From NCBI RefSeq assembly GCF_000016905.1, contig NC_009616.1, positions 992,001 through 1,056,000 of the forward strand: a stretch of DNA of 64,000 nt, given 5' to 3'. Under the pieces are notes generated by a model. It saw only the letters and a list, made by a program, of their open reading frames with translations, searched no databases and was not told the DNA's origin. Shown one piece after another: positions 52,942-62,361 of this stretch. The stretch is from Thermosipho melanesiensis BI429. GTDB lineage: Bacteria > Thermotogota > Thermotogae > Thermotogales > Fervidobacteriaceae. The first letter of the stretch is position 1. Each line of letters begins with the position of its first letter. A program made the position numbers and the translations under genes.

Positions 52942-55527
52942 TTGGAAAGGTTGGGAAGATTTGTTCAAAAACACGCGTTTTGGATAATTTTGGTTACTTT
53001 TTTACTAACGATATTTTTTGGTTATCAAATAAGAAATTTGGAGGTGAAAGATGATATTACAAAATATCCCCCGAAAGATGATCCGCTTGTAAAAAAGTAT
53101 GAATCACTTGCGGATGAATTTGGGATTAATTCTATGGTTATGGTTGGTTTTGAAATTGATTCTTTTGGTGATTTGGAGAAAATTGATAATTTAACGTTGA
53201 AGGTTGGAAAGACCGAGGGAGTTGAACACGTAACATCATTAACCAATATTCCGCTTGTAGTTAAGACGGAAAATGGTATAGAAGTTTCTACTGTGTCTGA
53301 AATGTTAAAGGCAAGGAAGGTTGAACCAAAGGAGCTTTTAAAGTATAAAACGTTGAAAGATAAGTTTATTTCAAGCGATGCAAGAGCAGGATTAATGCTT
53401 GTTTCTCTTGAAGAGGGGAAAGAGTCTGAAACATTTGATTCAGTGAAAGCACTTATTGAGAGTAATTATGACAAAGGGGTACATTTTTATGGGATTTCTG
53501 CTGTAAATCAGTCGGTAAAAGAAATTACATTGAGAAATTTATTAAAGCTTGTTCCTATTTCCCTATTCATTGTTGTTTTGATATTGACTATTACCTTTAG
53601 AAAACTCACAGGAGCTTTATTGCCTATTTTAGGTGTGGTTATAAGCGTTATTTGGACGATGGGGTTAATTGTACTTTTTGGTTTTAAAATTACAATTGCA
53701 AATTCAGTTATTCCAGTTGCTTTGATCTCAATAGGTACTGCATATTCAATACACGTAGTTAATAAGTATTATGAAGAAAAGGGAGACAGAGGAGAAAGAG
53801 CAATATATACACTAAGAGATGTTGGAATGGCTGTGTTGTTAAGTGGAATTACAACAGCTGTAGGGTTTTTGTCTTTGCTTACAGCTGATATAAAACCTGT
53901 GTGGGTAATGGGGATTTTTTCTAGTGTCGGAGTAATGCTTTGTAATTTCATTGCATTGTTTTTCGTTCCCTCAATGCTTTATTATATTAACCCACCGGCT
54001 ATTTTTCATATAGAAAAGAGACATTCAAAATTAGATTTAAAACCTAAATTTACATTAATTGTTTTGTTAGTTTTAGTAGTTTTAACTATACCGTTTTTGT
54101 TTCGTATCAAAACGGATATGGATATAATAAATTCCATTAATAAAAATGAAAGAATAATAGTTGATAAGAAATTTATAGAGAAAAGTTTTGGGGGATGCGA
54201 TTATATATTTATAGATATACAAGGAGATTTTAAAGATCCAGGTGTGTTAATGGCACTTAATGAGATTGAAAAGAGATTAAAAGGTGTAAAAGGTGTTGTT
54301 AACACATTTTCCATAGTTGATACAATGCTAGATTTAAGTAAAGCATTTACAGGTTTTTATTCTATTCCGTTCTCAAAAGAGGAGTTATCCAATTTATGGT
54401 TTTTCCTCCAGGGAAATGAAACGATTTATTCTGTTGTAAACAAGCAATTAAATAGAGGTATTATCCAAGTAACGGTAAAAGTTGAAAGTGAAAGTGAGAC
54501 ACGAAGATTGATTGACGATATTGATAATATATTAAATCAAGTTCCAAAGGGGTTTAGGTTGGAAAGATTACCAGATTTTAATTATTATGCATCAGCATTA
54601 AACGTTGATGTGAAAAAGTTAAAAAGAGCGTATGATGAAGTAAAATCTCTTTCTTTTTCGGATATAGCTAAATTACATGTTGGTGATATTTTAAGTGCAA
54701 TTTCAAATGTGGAAGAGTTGATGGGAGAAGAGTTAAAGGATAAAGAAGGTGTTTTAAAAGATATTCTAAAGGTTATGCATTTTTCCGAGGAGGCATTTGA
54801 AAACACATTACGGGATTTGGATTTGGGATATTTGCTTTACAACGAGTTATATGTTCCATATAAAATGTGGAAGAGTCAGGTTTTTGCAGAGAAATTAGGT
54901 GTGGATTACACAGAGAAAACTGAACAGTATCTAAAGATAGTTTCAGAGGAGCAAATCTATGTGCCTTCGAAAAAAGAGACTTATAGTGCAATTCATACAG
55001 GAGCGCAAGAAATAGCGTTATACGTAAGTGATCTTTTATTTAAAAACCAATATCAATCAATGTTTCTCACACTTCTTGTTGTATTTTTCCTGCTTTTTCT
55101 ACAGATGAAATCTCTAAGGATAGGTTTGATTGGGATAATCCCATCTATATTTACCGTATATTTCAATTTTGTGTTAATGGGAGCTTTTAATATACCGCTT
55201 AATACTGCAACTATCTCTATTGCTGCAATTGCAATAGGTGCGGGTGTAGATTATGCAATTCATTATATTTCAAGGTATAAAATTGAAAGACAAAGGGTTA
55301 AGGATGATAAAGAAGCAGTTGTTAGAACAATTTTTACCAGTGGAAGGGGAATTATCTTTAATGCATTTGCAGTTTCTTTTGGATTCTTTACTTTTGTGTT
55401 TTCAGATATAAAGATGCTTAAGCAGTTTGGTGTGTTAACGGGTATAACTTTAATTTTAAGTGCAATTTTGACAATAGTGTTTCTTTCTTCAGTATTTTTA
55501 TTAAAAAAAGAAGGAGGGAGAGTATGA
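52942..55527 (+). CDS. RND-superfamily (MMPL/HAE3-type) exporter
   Basis: 861-residue inner-membrane transporter with two repeats of one plus five membrane helices separated by large extracytoplasmic loops. Helix 1 is at about 13-33, the first block is about 200-355, and the second half begins near 375 (FTLIVLLVLVVLTIPFLF). The GxxxDY-like segment GAGVDYAIHYISRY in the second block is typical of MMPL proteins. TTG 52942 follows GGAGGTG. Such proteins move lipids or other hydrophobic cargo; the cargo is unknown. Its stop overlaps the LolA-like gene. Confidence 0.88.
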   Translation: MERLGRFVQKHAFWIILVTFLLTIFFGYQIRNLEVKDDITKYPPKDDPLVKKYESLADEFGINSMVMVGFEIDSFGDLEKIDNLTLKVGKTEGVEHVTSLTNIPLVVKTENGIEVSTVSEMLKARKVEPKELLKYKTLKDKFISSDARAGLMLVSLEEGKESETFDSVKALIESNYDKGVHFYGISAVNQSVKEITLRNLLKLVPISLFIVVLILTITFRKLTGALLPILGVVISVIWTMGLIVLFGFKITIANSVIPVALISIGTAYSIHVVNKYYEEKGDRGERAIYTLRDVGMAVLLSGITTAVGFLSLLTADIKPVWVMGIFSSVGVMLCNFIALFFVPSMLYYINPPAIFHIEKRHSKLDLKPKFTLIVLLVLVVLTIPFLFRIKTDMDIINSINKNERIIVDKKFIEKSFGGCDYIFIDIQGDFKDPGVLMALNEIEKRLKGVKGVVNTFSIVDTMLDLSKAFTGFYSIPFSKEELSNLWFFLQGNETIYSVVNKQLNRGIIQVTVKVESESETRRLIDDIDNILNQVPKGFRLERLPDFNYYASALNVDVKKLKRAYDEVKSLSFSDIAKLHVGDILSAISNVEELMGEELKDKEGVLKDILKVMHFSEEAFENTLRDLDLGYLLYNELYVPYKMWKSQVFAEKLGVDYTEKTEQYLKIVSEEQIYVPSKKETYSAIHTGAQEIALYVSDLLFKNQYQSMFLTLLVVFFLLFLQMKSLRIGLIGIIPSIFTVYFNFVLMGAFNIPLNTATISIAAIAIGAGVDYAIHYISRYKIERQRVKDDKEAVVRTIFTSGRGIIFNAFAVSFGFFTFVFSDIKMLKQFGVLTGITLILSAILTIVFLSSVFLLKKEGGRV

Positions 55528-56288
55528 ATTTGAAGAAGCAGGTATTGTTGATGTTTTTAACACTTTTTGTAATTTCTGCGTTTTCCTTGACAGGACAACA
55601 GGTATTGGATTTAGTTAAAGATAACTATCAAAATGTAAAGGATGAAAAAGCTTTGTTTGATTTAAGGATGGTAGATGAAAAAGGAAATGTCCAGGAAAAA
55701 GAGTTCGAAATTTACATGTATAAAAAAAGTGAAGATGTTGTTTATGCGATAATTAGGTTCAACAAGCCTAAATCTGATAAAAATTTAACGTTATTGGTGA
55801 AAGGTGCAGATAATATTTATCTTTATATGCCCGCTTTTAGAACAACAAAGAGAATTAGTGGTGCGGCAAAAAACGATAGATTTGCAGGCTCTGATTTCAC
55901 GTATAAAGATATAGAGCTTGTTTATAAAGTTAGTGATAAAAATTATGAAGCTGAGCTTACAAAAGAAGATGAAAATTATTACTACTTACATATTACACAC
56001 AATGATTCAGAATTGGATTTTAAAGAATTGAATATGAAAGTTGATAAAAAGTTAAAAATTCCCGTTTACATTGAATTTTTCAATTGGCAAGGAGAAAAAT
56101 ATAAGAGTATAACTTTTGAAAAAATTGAAAATGTAAAAGGGTACAATGTCCCAAAAAAGATAGTTGCAAAAAATTTAAAAGAAAATACTGTTACTGAAAT
56201 TGTCATGAAAGAAGTGGAATTTGATATAGGTATTCCTGAAAGATTCTTTTCACCAGTTACAATTTCAAAACCAATATTGAGATTTTAG
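55524..56288 (+). CDS. LolA-like outer-membrane lipoprotein-sorting family protein
   Basis: Predicted exported protein of 254 residues: signal peptide about 1-21, then a LolA-like half-barrel. Segments such as VKGADNIYLYMPAFRTTKRISGAAKNDRFAGSDFTYKDIE are typical of the family that partners RND MMPL exporters. It may carry a hydrophobic molecule between membranes. GGAGGGAG precedes ATG 55524, which overlaps the RND stop as ATGA. The next gene encodes a barrel-like protein, suggesting a three-part export path. Confidence 0.85.
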   Translation: MNLKKQVLLMFLTLFVISAFSLTGQQVLDLVKDNYQNVKDEKALFDLRMVDEKGNVQEKEFEIYMYKKSEDVVYAIIRFNKPKSDKNLTLLVKGADNIYLYMPAFRTTKRISGAAKNDRFAGSDFTYKDIELVYKVSDKNYEAELTKEDENYYYLHITHNDSELDFKELNMKVDKKLKIPVYIEFFNWQGEKYKSITFEKIENVKGYNVPKKIVAKNLKENTVTEIVMKEVEFDIGIPERFFSPVTISKPILRF

Positions 56289-56304
56289 TTGAGGAGGGAA
56301 ATGT

Positions 56305-57507
56305 ATGAAGAAAATTAGTTTTGCTTTGTTGTTATTTTCTATTTTAGCTTTTTCCTTTAACTTAAATTTTGAAAGTGGATATTTTTACATAGACTCAGAT
56401 ATTTTGAATATTGGTGAATATGATTTTGGAATGTTAAAGCTAAGTACAGATACAAAGTTTAATGGAACATTTTATGCAAAATCTTCATTGGTATTTGATC
56501 AAATTTATGAAAATTCGTATTTATATTTTAAAGGAGATTTTTATGCGATTTCTTTACCAATTCCCACTTTTGTTACTGCTTTAGAAGAAGCCTATGCTGA
56601 GATATATACAAATTTGGGAGATATTAAGGTTGGAAGATTTGTAGATAAATTACCAGATTCCGAGGTATATAAAGTGTATGATAAGGTAGGAAAGTATGTT
56701 GATAATAAAAAGTTGCCATTAACAGGTTTAAAATACTTGTATACAACGGATTTTGGAAGTTTTATGTTTAATGTATTTTCAAATCTGGAAACATTTGCAA
56801 GTAATCCTTCTACTTATACTTACACGGTTAAAACGGAAATACCAGATTTGTATAAATCTCAAATTTTGGCTTTGTTGTCTTCTCAATCGACACCGATTCT
56901 TGAAGATTTGTTAGGTGAAAAATCAGGGTATGGTTTGGGGTTTATGGGAAATATTTTTGGGATTGATTATTCTTTTTACTTAACATACAAGTTAGCAGAT
57001 TACTTTGTCGTAGATAGAGTGCTTGAAGAAGGGCCATTGGTAAAAAGACCATTTATATACACGATTTCAAATAGTTTAGTCTATCAAATACCGGACACTC
57101 TATTTATGCTGCACAATTATTTTGGTTTTGAGTCTGAAAGTATAAGTAATTTTGATATAATTGTATCGGGATTGGGAAAAGTGGATATTGAAGAAAAAGT
57201 TCCAAGTGTTTTGGAAAATGTTTTGGGAATTGAGTATCAAATTGGTAGTGATGGTTTAATAGGTCTGGATGTTTATACGAAATTTTTAGATTTAAAATAT
57301 CATTCAAGTTCTTTTGGTGTTTATGGAAATTATACAAAAGATAATATGGATATTAAAGGTGTGATAAAATATAACGTGGAAGATAAAAAAATTGGCATTT
57401 TATATGAAGCAGGTTATGGTTTTGATGATTACACTAAACTATTTATTAGGGGAAAGTGGAATGATGATGTAAATTTGATAATGGTTGGTGTAAAATCTGA
57501 AATTTAA
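56305..57507 (+). CDS. Predicted envelope beta-barrel-like protein
   Basis: 400 residues with a signal peptide (1-18) and alternating hydrophobic and aromatic strands ending in a beta-strand (KSEI after NLIMVGV). No family is recognised. Repeated short strands (for example YGLGFMGNIFGIDYSFYLTYKL and YEAGYGFDDYTKLFIRGKW) suggest an outer-envelope barrel of the toga. GAGGAGGG precedes ATG 56305. It follows RND and LolA-like genes with 16 bp spacing and may be their outer partner. Confidence 0.65.
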   Translation: MKKISFALLLFSILAFSFNLNFESGYFYIDSDILNIGEYDFGMLKLSTDTKFNGTFYAKSSLVFDQIYENSYLYFKGDFYAISLPIPTFVTALEEAYAEIYTNLGDIKVGRFVDKLPDSEVYKVYDKVGKYVDNKKLPLTGLKYLYTTDFGSFMFNVFSNLETFASNPSTYTYTVKTEIPDLYKSQILALLSSQSTPILEDLLGEKSGYGLGFMGNIFGIDYSFYLTYKLADYFVVDRVLEEGPLVKRPFIYTISNSLVYQIPDTLFMLHNYFGFESESISNFDIIVSGLGKVDIEEKVPSVLENVLGIEYQIGSDGLIGLDVYTKFLDLKYHSSSFGVYGNYTKDNMDIKGVIKYNVEDKKIGILYEAGYGFDDYTKLFIRGKWNDDVNLIMVGVKSEI

Positions 57508-57523
57508 TTTTATGGAGGAATAT

Positions 57524-58006
57524 GTGCGGTTAATAAAAAAATACAAAAACAGAAAATTGTATGATACGTTTGATAAACAATTCATTACATTGGATGATAT
57601 TGCTAATTTTGTTAAAAAAGGTGAGATTATTAAAGTTATAGATGACCTGGGTAATGATATTACCCAGGAAATTTCTTTAAAAGCAAGGTTAAAGGGAAAG
57701 ATATTTGGAAATATTAGAAGGGAAATTATTGAAAAACTCATACATGGTTTTATTAAAATATTTAAGGGAAATACGGATGAATTTGTGGAGATTTTACTTG
57801 ATTTAGTAAATCAGGGGGTTTTACCTGCAGATATAGCCAAAGAGCTTGGAAATTCCGTAATAAAACATTTTAATGAATTTAATGATAGAATAAAGGAAGA
57901 TATTTTGGAAATTATAAAATCAACAGGTTTTGTTCCAAAACAAGAATATGAAGAGTTAAAAGAAAAGTATGAAAGGTTAAAAAGAAAATGTAAAGAGGGG
58001 GAATAG
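57524..58006 (+). CDS. PhaR-type (PHB accumulation regulator) DNA-binding protein
   Basis: 160 residues from GTG 57524, chosen because GGAGG at 57514-57518 is correctly spaced; the ATG at 57512 has no binding site. The N-terminal domain matches the polyhydroxyalkanoate regulator DNA-binding type: [30 protein letters not shown]. The rest is helical, with a coiled coil at the end ([18 protein letters not shown]). In PHA producers PhaR controls granule proteins. No PHA genes are seen here, so its targets are unknown. A 10-bp inverted repeat lies inside. Confidence 0.8.
   Translation: MRLIKKYKNRKLYDTFDKQFITLDDIANFVKKGEIIKVIDDLGNDITQEISLKARLKGKIFGNIRREIIEKLIHGFIKIFKGNTDEFVEILLDLVNQGVLPADIAKELGNSVIKHFNEFNDRIKEDILEIIKSTGFVPKQEYEELKEKYERLKRKCKEGE
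57646..57668. repeat. 10-bp perfect inverted repeat inside PhaR-like gene
   Basis: CCTGGGTAAT (57646-57655), loop GAT and ATTACCCAGG (57659-57668). This GC-containing hairpin stands out in AT-rich coding sequence. It encodes about LGNDITQ and is followed by AAATTTCTTT, a poor terminator tail. Confidence 0.55.
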
Positions 58007-58007
58007 G

Positions 58008-58763
58008 ATGTACATATCAAAAAGTGCAAAGTTGGGGAAAGATGTAGAATATGGTTATAATGTGGTTATAGAAGATAATGTTGTAATTGAAGATGAAGTG
58101 GTTATAGGTCATAACGTAGTTGTAAGAGAAGGGACTGTTATTAAGAAAGGAAGTGTTATAGGAGATAACACGGTATTGGGCAAAAGACCTTTTAAGGCTA
58201 AATCTTCCGCAACTACAGAAGAAAAAGAATTGTTACCGTTGGTTATTGGAGAGTATGTTACAATAGGTGCAAATTGTGTTATATACAGAGGAGCTGTATT
58301 AAATAATTTTGTTTTTGTTGGTGACCTTGCAAGTATAAGAGAAGATGTTGAAATAGGCGAATTTACAATAATTGGAAGAGGAGTAACAGTTGAAAACAAA
58401 ACTTCTATAGGCAGATATGTGAAAATTGAAACAGAAGCTTACATAACAGCTATTTCTACGATAGAAGATTATTGCTTTATTGCCCCTGAGGTTACATTTA
58501 CAAATGATAATTTTTTGGGTAGAACGGAAGAAAGAAAGAAATTTTTCAAAGGACCAACGTTAAAAGTTGGTGCAAGAATAGGAGCAAATGCAACAATATT
58601 ACCTGGTATAGTTATTGGTGAAGATGCATTGGTTGCTGCAGGAACTGTAGTTACAAAGAATGTACCGCCAAGAAAAATATATGTAGGGGTACCTGCAAAA
58701 GAACTTCGAGATGTTCCAAGTGAACAACTTTTAGAAAATCAAAGTTTTTACAAGAATTTATAA
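58008..58763 (+). CDS. Hexapeptide-repeat acyltransferase
   Basis: 251 residues built from left-handed beta-helix hexapeptide repeats (for example [31 protein letters not shown] at about 23-53, and [28 protein letters not shown] near 190-220). It resembles N-acetyltransferases acting on nucleotide-linked amino sugars for surface polysaccharides. Acceptor and donor are not determined. GAGGGGGAAT precedes ATG 58008, 1 bp after the PhaR-like stop. The 3' end overlaps the convergent chromate transporter gene by 16 bp. Confidence 0.8.
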   Translation: MYISKSAKLGKDVEYGYNVVIEDNVVIEDEVVIGHNVVVREGTVIKKGSVIGDNTVLGKRPFKAKSSATTEEKELLPLVIGEYVTIGANCVIYRGAVLNNFVFVGDLASIREDVEIGEFTIIGRGVTVENKTSIGRYVKIETEAYITAISTIEDYCFIAPEVTFTNDNFLGRTEERKKFFKGPTLKVGARIGANATILPGIVIGEDALVAAGTVVTKNVPPRKIYVGVPAKELRDVPSEQLLENQSFYKNL

Positions 58764-59248
58764 AAAACGATCCCTAATATCCCTGATAAAAGAATTATAA
58801 AAATTGGATCTATTTTTGTTTTGATAAACAGTATGAGCGATAAAAGAGTGATAAGTATTTGATAGAAATTTTCTATATGTAAAGCCAGTGATTGGATAGT
58901 TAATAAGATAAGGAAAATTACTCCAAACTTAAGGGCACTAATTAATTTGTTTGAGATTTTGTTTCTGAAAAAGAAAAATAACGTTGTAAAGGTTATAGGT
59001 GCAACCAAAACTGCAAGAGAATTTAGTATTGCTCCCGTTAAACCAAACGTCTTTAGGCCAACGTAAGTTGCTATATTTAAAAAAACGGGTCCAGGAGTCA
59101 TCTGGGCTATTGAAAGAATCTCTTTAAATTGTTCGGGGGTTAACCAATTGTTTGAAAGTACTTCGTTCTGTATTATTCCAATAATTGACCATCCACCGCC
59201 AAATGCCAAAAAGCCAATTTTTACAAATGTGAGAAAGACTTTAATCAA
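58748..59248 (-). CDS. chrA: Chromate transporter, single-domain ChrA type
   Basis: 166-residue membrane protein from TTG 59248, with GAGGTG placed before it; an upstream ATG lies inside topA. The hallmark [26 protein letters not shown] (about 6-31) and the later [19 protein letters not shown] are typical ChrA half-domain motifs. Single-domain ChrA proteins usually occur as adjacent pairs; no second copy lies beside it. Actual substrate may be chromate, sulfate or another anion. Confidence 0.85.
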   Translation of the reverse strand: MIKVFLTFVKIGFLAFGGGWSIIGIIQNEVLSNNWLTPEQFKEILSIAQMTPGPVFLNIATYVGLKTFGLTGAILNSLAVLVAPITFTTLFFFFRNKISNKLISALKFGVIFLILLTIQSLALHIENFYQILITLLSLILFIKTKIDPIFIILLSGILGIVFYKFL

Positions 59249-59258
59249 ATTTTTCACC

Positions 59259-61349
59259 TCATTTTGGTTCATTCCATGACATATAATCACAATCTGGATT
59301 TGAACATGCCCAATATATTTTGTTGTTTTTACTTCTTTTCATAACAACTACAGAACTACATTTGGGGCATCTCCCCGCCGCAATTTTATATCCGGAAACT
59401 GTAAAATCACAATTGTCACATTTAAAGTAATATCCAAATTTTCCTTTTTTTCTTGTTAAATGTCCGCCACATTTTGGACATGAATTTTCAGAAACTGTTT
59501 CTTTTATATTTTTTTCAATAGCTTTTTGTATGTATGCATTGTTTTTGATTATAACTGCATTTAATGTGTTATCGATGCTTTTGTTTTTCCCACAAGATTC
59601 GCAGTTTAAGTACAATCCATATTTTCCTATTTTTAATTTATATGTATTTTCACATTCTTCGCATTTTAAATCTGTTTCATAGTTTATTGTATAGAATTCC
59701 TTTTGTGCATTTAATAAGTCTTTTGAAAATTTAGAGTAAAATTCATTTAAGACTTCTTTCCACTTTTTTTCTCCTTCTTCTATTTTGTCCAATTCCTCTT
59801 CCATTAGTGCTGTAAATTTTTTGTCTACTATTTCTGGAAATTTTTTTGTTAAAAAGTCTTCTACCACAAAACCAAGGAGTGTGGGAACGAGTTCTTTTTT
59901 TTCTTTTACAACATATTTTCTTTGGAGTAAAGTAGAAATTATGGTCGCATAAGTGCTTGGTCTTCCGATTCCTTCTGCTTCTAGTGTTTTTACAAGTGTT
60001 GCTTCGGTAAATCTTGAAGGTGGTTTTGTAGCGTCTTTCTCTACATTTATTTTTGAAACTTTGTATTTTTCTCCTTCATTAAGCTGTACAGCTTTTTCTG
60101 TAGTTTCTTTTTCAGGGTAAATTATTTCAAAACCATCAAATATCCTATGCGAAATTGTTGTTCTAAATTCGTATTTTCCACTTTTGAATATATAGGTTTT
60201 GTCTTTGTAGGTAGCCTCTTTCATTTGTGAGGCAACGAACCTTTTCCATATGATTTTGTATAATTTGTACATATCTTTATTGAGCAGATCTTGTGCAATC
60301 TCAGGTGTTATTTCAACATTTACAGGTCGTATACATTCATGGGCATCTTGTACGTTTTTCTTTTTTTTCTTTCCTTTTTTGGTTGTACCAAGATAATTTT
60401 CTCCAAATTTTTTTTCTATAAATGCTTTTGCCATTTCTTTTGCTTCTTCTGAAACGCGAGTTGAATCAGTCCTCATATAGGTTATAAAGGCGATATGACC
60501 TTCTTTTGTATCCACACCTTCGTACAACGCCTGTGCAATTTGCATTGTTTTTGAAACGGGAAACCCCAGTTTTGTTGCAGCGTCTTGTTGTAATGTACTG
60601 GTTATGTATGGTAAAGGTGAAGATTTTTTTCTTTCTTTTTCTGAAATTTTTTCAAGTATTACTTCTTTTACCGTTTCTTTAATGTCATTTGCTATTTCTT
60701 CAGTTATGTTTTCTTGTTTTATCTTTTTTCCAGAAATTCCCCAAAGGTTTGCTTTCACCTTTTTTATTTCTATAGAAACTTTGTAGAATTCCTTTGGTTT
60801 AAATAAGAATCTTTTTCTTTCTCTATCACATATGATTTTTAGTGCCGCTGATTGAACCCTTCCTGCACTCATTGCACCTTTAATTATTTTCCAAAGAAGG
60901 GGACTTATTTTGTATCCAACTATTCTGTCGAGTATCCTTCTTGCAAGCTGAGCATTTACCTTTTTTATATCAATCTCTCTTGGATTTTCTACGGATTTTT
61001 TAATGGTATTTGGAGTGATTTCAGTGAAAATTATACGGTTTTTTCCAGATAGATTTAAGATATTTGACAAATGCCAGGCAATAGCTTCTCCTTCTCTATC
61101 CATATCTGAAGCTATAAGTACTTCTTTTCCCTCTGTTTCTTTCTTTATTTTTTCAATTACCTTTTCTTTCCCGGGAATTATCTCAAATTCGGGCTCAAAA
61201 GTTTTAAGGTCCACTCCAAATTTTTTTGGTGGAAGATCCCTAACGTGTCCTTTGGATGATATAACTTTAAAATTTTTCCCCAATATCTTTTCTATAGTTT
61301 TTGCCTTTGCCGGAGATTCAACAATTATTACTTTCTTTTTCTTTTCCAC
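59259..61349 (-). CDS. topA: DNA topoisomerase I (type IA)
   Basis: Relaxes negative supercoils through a transient 5'-phosphotyrosine link. GTG 61349 gives 696 residues, with GAGAGGGG before it. Toprim motif VIIVESPAKAKTIEKILG near the start and DMDREGEAIAWHL at about 83-95; active-site Tyr291 in FITYMRTDSTR. The C-terminal part has three four-cysteine zinc-ribbon-like units (starting CEEC, CPKC and CPKC). It starts 1 bp after the YhaM-like gene's stop and overlaps nothing downstream. Confidence 0.95.
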   Translation of the reverse strand: MEKKKKVIIVESPAKAKTIEKILGKNFKVISSKGHVRDLPPKKFGVDLKTFEPEFEIIPGKEKVIEKIKKETEGKEVLIASDMDREGEAIAWHLSNILNLSGKNRIIFTEITPNTIKKSVENPREIDIKKVNAQLARRILDRIVGYKISPLLWKIIKGAMSAGRVQSAALKIICDRERKRFLFKPKEFYKVSIEIKKVKANLWGISGKKIKQENITEEIANDIKETVKEVILEKISEKERKKSSPLPYITSTLQQDAATKLGFPVSKTMQIAQALYEGVDTKEGHIAFITYMRTDSTRVSEEAKEMAKAFIEKKFGENYLGTTKKGKKKKKNVQDAHECIRPVNVEITPEIAQDLLNKDMYKLYKIIWKRFVASQMKEATYKDKTYIFKSGKYEFRTTISHRIFDGFEIIYPEKETTEKAVQLNEGEKYKVSKINVEKDATKPPSRFTEATLVKTLEAEGIGRPSTYATIISTLLQRKYVVKEKKELVPTLLGFVVEDFLTKKFPEIVDKKFTALMEEELDKIEEGEKKWKEVLNEFYSKFSKDLLNAQKEFYTINYETDLKCEECENTYKLKIGKYGLYLNCESCGKNKSIDNTLNAVIIKNNAYIQKAIEKNIKETVSENSCPKCGGHLTRKKGKFGYYFKCDNCDFTVSGYKIAAGRCPKCSSVVVMKRSKNNKIYWACSNPDCDYMSWNEPK

Positions 61350-61350
61350 A

Positions 61351-62361
61351 TTATCCCCTCTCAATGTGTTTTAATAAAAAGCGTCTTCCAAGATTTGGAT
61401 CAAAATCACTCCACTCTTTATCTGGATTTGTTTCTAGCTCTTTTTCTTTTATATTTTGTATTCTATTTAACTTTGAATCTAGATTTTCTATCATGTGCAA
61501 AATAAACGCTTCAGGAGTTTTTGGAACTATGGGAGAACCCCATTCCAGTTCTCCATGATGAGAAATTATCATATGGAGAAGCTCGGTCTTTAATTCTTCA
61601 TTAAGGCCTATACTTTCTATTTTTTTCTCTACAATTTCATAACCTTTTACAATATGGCCTATTAATTCACCGGATTTAGTTATTTCAATCCCTTTTGGGT
61701 TAATAACATAATCGTATATTTTTCCAATATCGTGTAATAGCGCTCCTGTAATTAAAAGATCACGATTTATCCAAGGATAAACCTTTGAAAGGTTATCACA
61801 CATCTTTGCAACAGTAATGCTATGTTCTGCAAGTCCTCCCCTATAATTGTGATGAATTTTTAAACCTGCAGGTGCTTCTTTAAACTTTTCAGAAAGCTCT
61901 TTATCGTTAAATATTTCTTCCAATAGTTTTTTAAGATGATAGTTTTTAATCGATTTTATCATGTTATTTAGATCTTTCATTATTACATCTATTGGAATTT
62001 TTGATTCGGCCACGAATCTTTCATAAGAATATTCGTTGTTGTTTAAGACTATAATATCCGAGTCTTGGAGTATATTTAGTTGCAATCTTCCGTCATAAAG
62101 TACTACTTTCCCATTTGCCCTAACAACATTTCCAACATCTATTTTTGAATCGTTTTTTTCTGCGTTAAACCAATCAATAGCTCTTAATATGCCTGTTTTG
62201 TCTTCAAATGTGATAAGTAGGTATTTTTGACCATTTTTATTTTCGAGCAGTCTTTTGCTTTTAACTTTTACTATTAATTCTACTTCGGAGTTAATGTAAT
62301 TTTCTAGCTCTGAAATAAACGGTTCTTTAAATTTTTCAATTAATTCTTTAGGTAATTTCAA
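61351..62361 (-). CDS. YhaM-like OB-fold/HD-domain 3'-5' exoribonuclease
   Basis: 336 residues: an N-terminal OB-fold nucleic-acid-binding domain (about 22-110, RAIDWFNAEKNDSKIDVGNVVRANGKV) and a C-terminal HD phosphohydrolase domain (about 165-310, GLAEHSITVAKMCDNL, GALLHDIGKIYDY, ISHHGELEWG). This is the YhaM layout; the relatives degrade RNA from the 3' end. TTG 62361 follows AGGGGTGG and overlaps the alr stop by 4 bp. Confidence 0.85.
   Translation of the reverse strand: MKLPKELIEKFKEPFISELENYINSEVELIVKVKSKRLLENKNGQKYLLITFEDKTGILRAIDWFNAEKNDSKIDVGNVVRANGKVVLYDGRLQLNILQDSDIIVLNNNEYSYERFVAESKIPIDVIMKDLNNMIKSIKNYHLKKLLEEIFNDKELSEKFKEAPAGLKIHHNYRGGLAEHSITVAKMCDNLSKVYPWINRDLLITGALLHDIGKIYDYVINPKGIEITKSGELIGHIVKGYEIVEKKIESIGLNEELKTELLHMIISHHGELEWGSPIVPKTPEAFILHMIENLDSKLNRIQNIKEKELETNPDKEWSDFDPNLGRRFLLKHIERG

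Noticed and set aside
57512-57523. ATG 57512 as start of the PhaR-like protein
   Set aside because: Its own GGAGG lies after this ATG; the family opening MRLIKKY and the spacing point to GTG 57524.
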